DNA of 21,822 bases, from the IMG/VR virus record IMGVR_UViG_3300046376_000092, positions 1-21,822 of that record; one strand, 5' to 3'. The first letter of the stretch is position 1. The number at the start of each line of letters is the position of its first letter. Below, piece after piece: positions 7,132 through 14,021 of the stretch. The position numbers and the translations under genes were made by a program. This DNA is from a virus. The notes below the pieces were generated by a model. The model did no database searches. It was not told the origin of the DNA and saw nothing but the letters and a program-made list of their open reading frames with translations.

Positions 7132-8606
7132 CAGGTCACCTCCCAGTCTTCAACCGGGACAACCTGACCGTATCGATAAACCTTCATGTCGTCGAGCTCT
7201 ACCTCATAGACATGGCCACGGTGAACCAGCTTCATTACCGGCTCACCCGCCAAATCCAGGGCGAACGCCACATCTACCTCCGTCGGCAACCCAAGTGCCA
7301 TTGATTTGGCTAACGACAGCGCGAACGTCACGTCGGTTTCTGCTACTTGTCCCAGGACGAGAGCCTTGCCGCGTTCAAGCGCCAGGGCCAGGTCTGTCTC
7401 TGTCACCAAGGTGAAGCCTCGGGATTTGGTGGCGTTCGCCAGCGGGAAAGCGCTATCCGTCTCCGTGATCAAACCAAGGACGAACGCCACCCCACCCGTG
7501 AGATTCAGCGGAAATACGACGTCGCTCTCGGCTGGTAGACCCAGCACGAACGACTTGGCCCTAGACAACGGCAAAGCTGAGTCAGCTTCAACTACCAGAC
7601 CAAGACCGCCATTCTTGGTCCGACCCAAACTCAGCGCCGTGTCCGCCTCCACGACCAAGCCGAATGTGAGGACTTTCCCGGATCCCAGCCCGAGAGCGAC
7701 GTCTGTCTCTGCGGCTAGCCCCAACGTACGAGACTTAGCTCCTGACAGTGGGAGCGGCTGCTCCGCACTCGTGGGCAGCCCTAGCGCTCCCGCTTTGGAG
7801 GGGGTCAGCGGGAACGCTAGGCTGGACTCAATCGGCAGGCCCAAGACAGCCGATTTCGTCCGCGTGAGGGAAAACGCGGAGTCAGCTTCCGCTACCAGAC
7901 CCAACGCTCCGACCTTTGCCTTACTGATCGCAAACGCTGAGTCAGTTTCCGTCACGAGTCCCAATGTAAGGCTTGCGCCACCGCCGCCGGCGGGCCTTAA
8001 AGCAATCAACGCTCCGAGCTTCACGGTAGATACTGAGATTGAACCAGCTGCCGGAGTCTCCACCCCAGCGGACCCCGCGATCTTGGTGTTGTGTCGCAGG
8101 TAGTTCGCCTCTTGCTGCTCGGTGTAACCTGTTGGCGCTGTACCCGTAGACGAGTTCTCATTCGCAACGACATGCATCATACCACAACCGGCGTGCGCCG
8201 TGGTTAGGCTCAGAGACGGCATGGTAGTGTTAGCGATGGTCGTTGCAGTAACGATCGCCACATCGAGTGGGTTGGTGGTGTCGACGCCAGACCACAACGC
8301 ACACTGTGCTTGGTTCCAGTACGAACCCGACCACGACATCGTATAGTTCCCGGTGTCCGCCCCAGTCAGAGGCTTAGTAGCGACGTACAACCGCTGAAAC
8401 CCATCGGTCGTAGACTCGACGTAAGCCCGCTGGGTGAAACCGGACGGCCACGTGATGACTGGATCGGTTGCAGTATCCAGCCAGATCTCGATGATCAGTA
8501 CTGCGACATGCGTTGCCGCTGCTCCGGTTGGCACCGGGCAGTTCTTGGTGCTAGATTGTGTGTCGGTCGCCCCTGAAGTGGACGTCGACACCAGAGCAAC
8601 GGCCAT
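7131..8606 (-). CDS. Virion protein: beta-sandwich-like head plus twelve ~20-residue repeats
   Basis: This 491-residue protein has three parts. Residues 1-206 look like a beta-sandwich domain common in phage structural proteins: WPSGFTQRAYVES, then LYVATKPLTG and YTMSWSGSYWNQAQCALWSGVD, ending in LGALIALRPA after which a short glycine linker begins. Residues 215-457 hold twelve repeats of consensus LGLVxETDxAFxLxxxKxxx; nine start exactly 20 residues after the previous one, and two units are 21-22 long. The C-terminal ~34 residues, including KLVHRGHVYEVELDDMKVYRYG, form a separate small domain. The ATG lies 3 bases after the upstream stop. It is probably a surface decoration or adhesin-like structural protein. 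The location among head-tail joining genes is unusual. Its function is unknown, and similar repeats occur in uncharacterised actinophage proteins as far as I recall. Confidence 0.85.
   Translation of the reverse strand: MAVALVSTSTSGATDTQSSTKNCPVPTGAAATHVAVLIIEIWLDTATDPVITWPSGFTQRAYVESTTDGFQRLYVATKPLTGADTGNYTMSWSGSYWNQAQCALWSGVDTTNPLDVAIVTATTIANTTMPSLSLTTAHAGCGMMHVVANENSSTGTAPTGYTEQQEANYLRHNTKIAGSAGVETPAAGSISVSTVKLGALIALRPAGGGGASLTLGLVTETDSAFAISKAKVGALGLVAEADSAFSLTRTKSAVLGLPIESSLAFPLTPSKAGALGLPTSAEQPLPLSGAKSRTLGLAAETDVALGLGSGKVLTFGLVVEADTALSLGRTKNGGLGLVVEADSALPLSRAKSFVLGLPAESDVVFPLNLTGGVAFVLGLITETDSAFPLANATKSRGFTLVTETDLALALERGKALVLGQVAETDVTFALSLAKSMALGLPTEVDVAFALDLAGEPVMKLVHRGHVYEVELDDMKVYRYGQVVPVEDWEVT
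7236..7964 (-). repeat. Twelve-unit ~60-bp coding repeat array
   Basis: Units begin at residues 215, 235, 255, 275, 295, 315, 335, 355, 377, 398, 418 and 438 of the 491-residue protein. The conserved core is G-L-[VPA]-x-E-x-D-x-A-[FL]-x-L, with a K near position 17. DNA identity between units is only moderate, so these are old protein repeats rather than a recent expansion. Confidence 0.9.
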
Positions 8607-8609
8607 GAA

Positions 8610-9071
8610 TCACGCAGCCCGGAAAATCCCGGACGCGTTGAACGGGAGGGTGGTGGCGACACCGATGTCGAACGTGAGCGCGCAGTCCCACGCAAGAATC
8701 GGGACCTGCGTCGAGTCCGTGCCGGTCGTGGTGTCCGGGTCGTACGTCAACAGGGCCTTGCCCGTTGCTTGCGCCGCCCCACCGGAGTTCGTGTAGCTCG
8801 ACACATCCGGCGCGTCCGTGTCGACCCGGTTGTTCGTGTCGTCCACCGTAGCGGCGGTCGGGACAACCGCCTTGCGGCTGTAGCCGGTGAAGTCGGCTTC
8901 ATCGTTCGCCGCAGCCAACAGCGCCGCAAGGTCGTCGTAGTTGTTCAGCGTGTCGTCAGCTTCGAGACCGGATGCCTTCAGCAGGACGAGGAACAGCCCG
9001 TCATTGGTGGCGGGCAGTTCCAGGTAGTAGCGGACCTTGCCCTTGACGTTGTTGAAGACGAAGTCCGCCAT
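8610..9071 (-). CDS. Conserved actinophage virion-type protein
   Basis: This 153-residue protein begins MADFVFNNVKGKVRYYLELP. It contains LFLVLLKASGLEADDTLNNYDDLAALLAAANDEADFTGYSRKAV and TYDPDTTTGTDSTQVPILAWDCALT. I recognise this pattern from actinophage structural modules, where the protein is listed as a structural or hypothetical protein next to the connector genes. The start shares TAATG with the stop of the connector gene. The fold appears to be beta-rich with alanine-rich helices. A role as a head-tail joining or surface protein is inferred; I know of no biochemical function. Confidence 0.75.
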   Translation of the reverse strand: MADFVFNNVKGKVRYYLELPATNDGLFLVLLKASGLEADDTLNNYDDLAALLAAANDEADFTGYSRKAVVPTAATVDDTNNRVDTDAPDVSSYTNSGGAAQATGKALLTYDPDTTTGTDSTQVPILAWDCALTFDIGVATTLPFNASGIFRAA

Positions 9072-9703
9072 TACGAACCCTCCGGAATGAAGATGATGAG
9101 TGTGTCGTCGGGGGTTCCCGGTGGAATCGGGTCACCGACGTGCAGGACCAAAACCTCGTTGTAGCCCGTTCCCAGTAGCGACAACGCGATGTCGCCGTAC
9201 CGGAAGTTCCAGCCGTACCAGTCGGGGTAGCCGCGATGCTTCGACGGGGGGAGGAACACGTCAGCAGCGGTGAACAACCGACCTGGATACAGGTTGTAGA
9301 CGAACACACCTTGACCGGTGTTGACGTCCGACGCAGGGGGCGGAAGGTTGGGGCGGAGGGAACCGTCAGCGATCTTCTGTAAGATCTCCATGACGTACAG
9401 ATAACGCAGCCGTACCGGATCGTCCGGCAGCATGTCCTTGGATTTGCGAAACGTCAGCGTAGCCAAGTAGGCAGCGATGTCGCGAGACCACGCACGGACC
9501 GGGTAAACCGCCACCGAGCTTGGTGGCGTCGCATCCGGGTCCATGGGGATGCTGTAAAGCGAGTAAACGTAAGTGTCGACGACGCTATCAGCCTCTTTGA
9601 TCGCGTCGTTCAGCTGAGCGTCGTCGAAACTCGCAGCTGTGTCGGTGTCTTCAGACGCGCCGGGAGCCAACGCGTTACGCACGTCGTTAGGCGAACTGTA
9701 CAC
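9071..9703 (-). CDS. Head-tail connector / adaptor (DUF1320-like)
   Basis: This 210-residue protein starts at a GTG (9703), with GGGAG upstream. The N-terminal half has the features of DUF1320 / Mu gp36-like adaptors: the acidic helix FDDAQLNDAIKEADSVVDTYV, the YSIP loop, then PVRAWSRDIAAYLATL, followed by VRLRYLYVMEILQKIADGSL (about residues 25-118). Residues ~120-210 are an extra beta-rich tail containing YPGRLFTAADVFLPPSKHRGYPDWYGWNFRYGD. It should sit under the portal ring and guide tail attachment. The extra C-terminal part is larger than a minimal adaptor. Confidence 0.75.
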   Translation of the reverse strand: MYSSPNDVRNALAPGASEDTDTAASFDDAQLNDAIKEADSVVDTYVYSLYSIPMDPDATPPSSVAVYPVRAWSRDIAAYLATLTFRKSKDMLPDDPVRLRYLYVMEILQKIADGSLRPNLPPPASDVNTGQGVFVYNLYPGRLFTAADVFLPPSKHRGYPDWYGWNFRYGDIALSLLGTGYNEVLVLHVGDPIPPGTPDDTLIIFIPEGS

Positions 9704-9727
9704 GTTGACTCCCGGAAGTGATCGGTC

Positions 9728-10309
9728 CTACTGGCCGTAGTGCTCGTGAAGACGCTCGCGGAGCTCGTCCTTCGTACCGCCCCCGCTGAGACCAGCCGAC
9801 TTCGCGGCCTGAACCAGCGAAGGGTAGTCGAGGTTGTCGATGTCCGGGGCAGTTTCGCCCGACGCAACCTCGTCCGGAGGAGTTGCGTCCTCCGGCTGCT
9901 TCACGTCTTCGATGTCCTCGACCACGATGCCGTCGACCTCGTGCGGCTCGCTGGACCCACCCTTCTCGGGTGCGTCCTCCAAGCCGACGATCTTGCCGGA
10001 TGTCTGGCCAGCTGTCGTCGGGTTGACGGCGAGAGTTGCGAGGAGCCGGTCGGATTCAGCGCGGCGAGCCGCGTCCTCTTCTGCCTGCTTCTCCGCGTCG
10101 AACTCGCCTTCCCGCACCATCGCCCCGGACCGGAGGTAACGCTCGGCCTCCGACTCCGGCAGCGAAATGGTGTCACCCTGCTCGTACCGCTTGGGTTCGA
10201 GGATCGGCTGGCCGTTGTCCTTGTAGCCGATCGTTCGAACGTACCGCATGAAGTTGGCGCGGAGGACGTAAAGGTCCTCGCCCTCCCGCGCTTCCTTGTC
10301 ACCAGACAC
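9728..10309 (-). CDS. Head-module protein with C-terminal SAP/HeH-like domain
   Basis: This acidic 193-residue protein starts at a GTG, with AAGGAG 7 bases upstream. Residues ~12-68 (LYVLRANFMRYVRTIGY to SGAMVREGE) include QGDTISLPESEAERYLRSGAM, a segment often seen in small phage head-tail proteins. Residues ~70-155 are low-complexity, rich in E, D, A and P, and probably disordered. Residues ~158-190 (LDYPSLVQAAKSAGLSGGGTKDELRERL) match the helix-extended loop-helix/SAP pattern used for nucleic acid binding. It lies between major capsid and connector genes. Plausible roles are DNA contact at the head vertex or assembly; both are inference. Confidence 0.75.
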   Translation of the reverse strand: MSGDKEAREGEDLYVLRANFMRYVRTIGYKDNGQPILEPKRYEQGDTISLPESEAERYLRSGAMVREGEFDAEKQAEEDAARRAESDRLLATLAVNPTTAGQTSGKIVGLEDAPEKGGSSEPHEVDGIVVEDIEDVKQPEDATPPDEVASGETAPDIDNLDYPSLVQAAKSAGLSGGGTKDELRERLHEHYGQ

Positions 10310-10353
10310 GTTCCTGCTCCTTCCTTCGAGTTTGGCCCTGAGCCGAGCCGAAC

Positions 10354-11286
10354 TCAGGTCTCGACGTTGGTGATCCAGAGGGCGGCCTTCGGCTGGTCGA
10401 TGACGACCGCCGACTGACGAAGCGTATCAGAACGCCACGTCTCGTTGGACCGCTTCTCCTCGTAGAGCGGGGTGGAACGCAGAGCCCGCTCGTCACCGAT
10501 ACCGCCGAGGACCTTGCGCTGGAGAAGCAGGGCACGATCCGGCGCGAGCCGGTCCATTTCCCGCGACACCATGATGGTGAGGCCGTAGAACTCGCCGGGA
10601 AGCGTTCCCTTGTACTCCGGGGACTTCTCGGCCAGGTTCGCGCCGTTGCGGTACACGGCGTTGAAGTCGTCCGACGTGATCAGGTCGGTCCGCGTCTTGC
10701 GACCGATGACCAGCGTGTCCGCTTCGAAGCCGTAGTAGTTGTCTGGCGAGTCGACCGGAGCCGCGTCGCCAATCCGGCGCTGGCCATCGGCCAGGTCGAA
10801 TCGGATCTTGGAACCCGCGCCGTCCCACGGAGCCGTCGAGGCCATGGTCGGGATGTCGGGGTGGTTCAAAACGGCCTGCAGGAACACGGTCTCCCAGGTG
10901 CGCAGCATCGTGTTCTTGATCTGCGTCATCTGGGTGTTGACCCGATCGACCGCGTTGCGGTTGATCATTTCCTGCGAGACCTTCAGGCCGAGAGCCCGCT
11001 TGACGGTGAACGCGACCTTCCGCGCACCGACCTTGCCGGACACGACCGGGATCTCCCCGAACTCCTCGACGATCTGCGCGTCCTCGTCAGCGAAGAGCGG
11101 GGTGCTCTCCTCGTAGACGTAGACGCCAGACTGCGTCGGCGGGAGCTTGCGGAGCAACGCATCCACGATGAACTGCTGTTCGAGCGTGGAGACGATGCGC
11201 TTCGGGATGATCGTCGGCTGCTTCACCATCGCCGAGACGGTGAGCTTCGGGCCATCCTGGAAGCTGACGCTCTTGTGGAGAGCCAT
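10354..11286 (-). CDS. Major capsid protein (HK97 fold)
   Basis: This 310-residue protein begins MALHKSVSFQDGPKLTVS. The ATG is preceded by the purine-rich GAAGGGAAAGGG. Features expected of the HK97-fold shell protein are a spine-helix type segment (ERTQMTQIK-like region, NAVDRVNTQMTQIKNTMLRTWETVFLQAVL, about residues 112-142), the P-domain sequence DTLVIGRKTRTDLIT, and the C-terminal LPGEFYGLTIMVSREMDRLAPDRALLLQR. It is placed after the decoration gene and before the connectors. It would form the icosahedral shell after scaffold removal by the nearby protease. Confidence 0.93.
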   Translation of the reverse strand: MALHKSVSFQDGPKLTVSAMVKQPTIIPKRIVSTLEQQFIVDALLRKLPPTQSGVYVYEESTPLFADEDAQIVEEFGEIPVVSGKVGARKVAFTVKRALGLKVSQEMINRNAVDRVNTQMTQIKNTMLRTWETVFLQAVLNHPDIPTMASTAPWDGAGSKIRFDLADGQRRIGDAAPVDSPDNYYGFEADTLVIGRKTRTDLITSDDFNAVYRNGANLAEKSPEYKGTLPGEFYGLTIMVSREMDRLAPDRALLLQRKVLGGIGDERALRSTPLYEEKRSNETWRSDTLRQSAVVIDQPKAALWITNVET

Positions 11287-11314
11287 CTTTTATACCCTTT
11301 CCCTTCTCGGCCGG

Positions 11315-11773
11315 TCAGCCGTTGATCTTGGCGAGGCCGAGAGGGTTGGTGGCGAACACGACGCCACCCGGCTCCCAGCAGCGTCCGACGATGGTCCGCG
11401 CATCCGGCGTCACGCCTGCCGGAGCGACGGTGCCGTTGGCCGTGGCGACCAGCGGGTCACCGAACGCGGCGTTGGCGGAGTACAGGACGGGGTAGACGCC
11501 TTCGATGGCGACCGCCGTGAACTCCGTGATCTGGGTCACGTCGACCGTGACGTTGCCGAACGCGTCCGTGGACTCGTTCGACGCCGGGACGCGAGCGTCC
11601 TTGGTGGCGACACCCATCACCTTGACCGACGCAGCCGCAGCGACACCGACATTGCCGATGCCGAAGTTGGTGACTGCGGAGGTCCGGGCCTCGACCAGCT
11701 GGCCACCCTTGACGGTCTCCAGCACACGGCAAGTGATCGGTCCGGCGACGAACTTCGGAACCACACCTGGCAT
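11315..11773 (-). CDS. Capsid decoration / head stabiliser protein (DUF2190-like)
   Basis: This 152-residue beta-rich, alanine-, valine- and glycine-rich protein begins MPGVVPKFVAGPITCRVLETVKGGQLVEA. The later GVYPVLYSANAAFGDPLVATANGTVAP and the C-terminal DARTIVGRCWEPGGVVFAT match the DUF2190 type of small phage capsid proteins. AGAGGT lies before the ATG. It sits directly upstream of the major capsid gene, the usual place for decoration proteins that bind the outside of the expanded shell. Cys15 and Cys135 are its only cysteines. Confidence 0.78.
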   Translation of the reverse strand: MPGVVPKFVAGPITCRVLETVKGGQLVEARTSAVTNFGIGNVGVAAAASVKVMGVATKDARVPASNESTDAFGNVTVDVTQITEFTAVAIEGVYPVLYSANAAFGDPLVATANGTVAPAGVTPDARTIVGRCWEPGGVVFATNPLGLAKING

Positions 11774-11815
11774 TTCTGTTACCTCTTCCTTCTGTGTTGG
11801 ATTCGAAGTCCGGCG

Positions 11816-12526
11816 TTACTCGCCGTACATTTCGGTCCACGCGGACAGGTACGCCGCGTCGGGATCGGCCTTGCCGATCGTACCCGACTCGACCGAGTGC
11901 CCCATTTCGGGCGTGAGGTCGATCATGCCGGTCATCCCGTCGAGCATCTTGTTGATGACGTCCTTCGGGTCGATCTTGCCACCGCCCGACTCCGAGAGGT
12001 CGATGGTCATGACCTCCGGGGAGGAGACGACCGGCTCCGCGAGGTCCAGCAGGAACGGCGGGACACCCGCGCCAGCCAGTTCCTTACGGCGGGTCTTCCA
12101 CTCGGACGTCGCGCGCTCCGAACGCCACTGGGCGAACTCGTTGGAGAGGTTCGCGACGGCACCGGCCTCCGCGCCGAGGTTACCGCCCGGGTCGAGCGCT
12201 TCCTCCTCGACTGTGGTGGTGGTCTTCCGCTTCCGGGGGTTGGAACCCTGACCACCCTGGACGACCTGGGGAACCTGACCGTTGGCCGGGTCCACCGCTT
12301 CCGGATCGGCCTCTTCCTCTTCGAGCCCCTCTTCGAGCTCGTCCGGGTCGACCTCGTCCTCTGCGGGCTTCTCGACCGGCAGGCCGGTCTCCGGGTCGAT
12401 CTCGACCTCATCGGTGCCCAGGTCCAGCAACGCCTCGAACTCGTCGTCCGAGAGCTTCGACAGATCCAGGGTCGCGGTCCGGGTCTTCTTGTCGACCGAG
12501 CCGAGCTTGATGGCACTGTTGGCCAT
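11816..12526 (-). CDS. Nested in-frame scaffold protein (internal start at Met180)
   Basis: The ATG at 12526 inside the protease gene is preceded by CAGGAAGGAATCAGGAC, giving AAGGA about 8 bases upstream, as good as the ribosome sites of neighbouring genes. The product would be 236 residues beginning MANSAIKLGSVDKK. It would contain the acidic and helical scaffold part but not the protease domain. Mu I/Z and lambda C/Nu3 use the same nested arrangement. The site itself is seen in the sequence; its use is inferred. Confidence 0.65.
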   Translation of the reverse strand: MANSAIKLGSVDKKTRTATLDLSKLSDDEFEALLDLGTDEVEIDPETGLPVEKPAEDEVDPDELEEGLEEEEADPEAVDPANGQVPQVVQGGQGSNPRKRKTTTTVEEEALDPGGNLGAEAGAVANLSNEFAQWRSERATSEWKTRRKELAGAGVPPFLLDLAEPVVSSPEVMTIDLSESGGGKIDPKDVINKMLDGMTGMIDLTPEMGHSVESGTIGKADPDAAYLSAWTEMYGE

Positions 12527-13063
12527 GTCCTGATTCCTTCCTGAGTAGGTCTCGGCCGTCAAGTCCACGACCTCGAAGTTTTCCGCCCCCGACAGGTCAA
12601 CAGCCTGCCACGGTCGGAGCCCCGTGATACGGGGGTCCATCGTCGCCAGAACGTGCTGGATTGCTCCAGTGAACTTCCTGCCGTCCGCCTTCGCCAGCCC
12701 TTGAACAATCCGGGCCGACACCCCCAGTCTGGGGTTCTTTCCGACCAGAGCCGCACCCTCGCGGGTGAGATCGACCACCATATCGAGCCCATCGCCGGTG
12801 AAGATGAGGTCCTTGACCTCACCTTCGAACAGCCTTGGGTCCATGTGGTGTTCGTTCCGTTCGTTTGCGAGTACGAACGGGACCTGATCGTAGGCCCGCT
12901 GCTTGAACGAGCGAGCCAAGTTCATGAGGTAGGGCTTGTCGAACGTGATCCGACGGCCCTTGTAGTTGATCGTGGTCAGCGGAAGGATCTGCTTGCGGAA
13001 TCGCGTCTTGCCGACGCGCCGCGCGGTGGACAGATCGATCGGCGTGAGGAGTACGTTCGTCAT
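11816..13063 (-). CDS. Prohead maturation protease fused to scaffold (Mu I-like)
   Basis: This protein has 415 residues and its ATG lies one base after the previous stop. The N-terminal ~170 residues are protease-like: ITFDKPYLMNLARSFKQRAYDQVPFVLANERNEHHMDP, then EGEVKDLIFTGDGLDMVVDLTREGAALV and LGVSARIV. By analogy with Mu I and related head proteases, His72 or His73 and Ser116 are candidate catalytic residues. Residues ~205-265 are extremely acidic (EEGLEEEEADPEA). Residues 270-415 are mixed helix with hydrophobic segments such as LSNEFAQWRSERATSEWKTRRKEL, as expected of scaffold. The protein would direct shell assembly and then cut scaffold and itself. A good internal start at residue 180 suggests a separate scaffold product. 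Confidence 0.8.
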   Translation of the reverse strand: MTNVLLTPIDLSTARRVGKTRFRKQILPLTTINYKGRRITFDKPYLMNLARSFKQRAYDQVPFVLANERNEHHMDPRLFEGEVKDLIFTGDGLDMVVDLTREGAALVGKNPRLGVSARIVQGLAKADGRKFTGAIQHVLATMDPRITGLRPWQAVDLSGAENFEVVDLTAETYSGRNQDMANSAIKLGSVDKKTRTATLDLSKLSDDEFEALLDLGTDEVEIDPETGLPVEKPAEDEVDPDELEEGLEEEEADPEAVDPANGQVPQVVQGGQGSNPRKRKTTTTVEEEALDPGGNLGAEAGAVANLSNEFAQWRSERATSEWKTRRKELAGAGVPPFLLDLAEPVVSSPEVMTIDLSESGGGKIDPKDVINKMLDGMTGMIDLTPEMGHSVESGTIGKADPDAAYLSAWTEMYGE

Positions 13064-13064
13064 T

Positions 13065-14021
13065 TCAGACCCCCACAGGATTCTTCGGAGCGGCGTAGGC
13101 TTTCTTCAGCGCCGCGTTGAGGATCTTCTTGACGTTGTCTGGCTGTCCTGGGACCGCCAGCAGACGCTTCAACTGGCCGGAACTGAACTTCGCAGCGGTC
13201 CCAGGAGTCATCGACGCGTATCGGACTTGAGCCGGATCGGCCTTCACGTCTTCGTTCACGCCAGGGCCGACCCACTCGGTGAGTTGCTGCTTCCCGCCGA
13301 AAATCGCTACGACGTACTTCTTGCCGTTGCGAACCGTCTTCTGGTCGTCGGGGATCTGGTCCCAGGATTGCTTGGCTCGCTGGGTGACCCCTCCGCCCTT
13401 GGACGCTTCCTTCTTCGCACCGACCTGGACGCGCTGCGATGCGGTGGCGTCTTTCGTCTGAGCAGCGCCACCAAGCCGAGCCGCCGACGTTGCGTGGACC
13501 GTGCCCCCACCTTCGGCTTTGGCCGTCACACCCTTGGTGGCGTTCCCAAACAGACGGTTGATCCGCTTCCGAGCGATCGAGGAACCCTTCGCCTTCGAGT
13601 TCTTGGCCTTCTCGTCGAGCGGGACGAACCCGTGACCCCACTTGCCTTGGTTCTTGAACGACGTCCGACCGTCCTTGGTCAAAGCGAGGTCGATGACGTT
13701 GTTCAAGATCGACGCGGCGAGGTCGACCTTCCACTGCTTCGGGATCAGCCGGGGCAGGCCGAGAGAACGAGCGCGGCTGATGATGTGCTTCTTCGCCGCT
13801 GCCGGGTCCTTCGCTCGACCGAACGCCTGAATCGCGTTCCGCAGGTCCTGCTCGTTGCGGATCGGGAAGCTGGTCGTGCCGGGGATGGTTTGTCCCTTGG
13901 CAGCCGCTTCCTTGCGGGCAGCGACCGGGAAGGCGAGGTCGAGGATTGCAGCCCTGATGCGGGCTTTCTGTTCCGGATCGGAGATAGCTCTAGCGCGTTC
14001 AATCATTGCGCTGAGTTCCAT
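13065..14021 (-). CDS. Possible nested product of the 2H-domain gene (internal start at Met290)
   Basis: The in-frame ATG at 14021 has GGAGGGG 4-5 bases upstream, one of the strongest Shine-Dalgarno sites in the window. It begins MELSAMIERARAISDPEQKAR just after a proline/alanine linker at a domain boundary. The product would be 318 residues without the phosphoesterase domain. Its use is inferred from the site only. Confidence 0.5.
   Translation of the reverse strand: MELSAMIERARAISDPEQKARIRAAILDLAFPVAARKEAAAKGQTIPGTTSFPIRNEQDLRNAIQAFGRAKDPAAAKKHIISRARSLGLPRLIPKQWKVDLAASILNNVIDLALTKDGRTSFKNQGKWGHGFVPLDEKAKNSKAKGSSIARKRINRLFGNATKGVTAKAEGGGTVHATSAARLGGAAQTKDATASQRVQVGAKKEASKGGGVTQRAKQSWDQIPDDQKTVRNGKKYVVAIFGGKQQLTEWVGPGVNEDVKADPAQVRYASMTPGTAAKFSSGQLKRLLAVPGQPDNVKKILNAALKKAYAAPKNPVGV

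Noticed and set aside
7236-7964. CRISPR-like array
   Set aside because: The ~60-base periodicity is a coding repeat with diverged units and no unique spacers.
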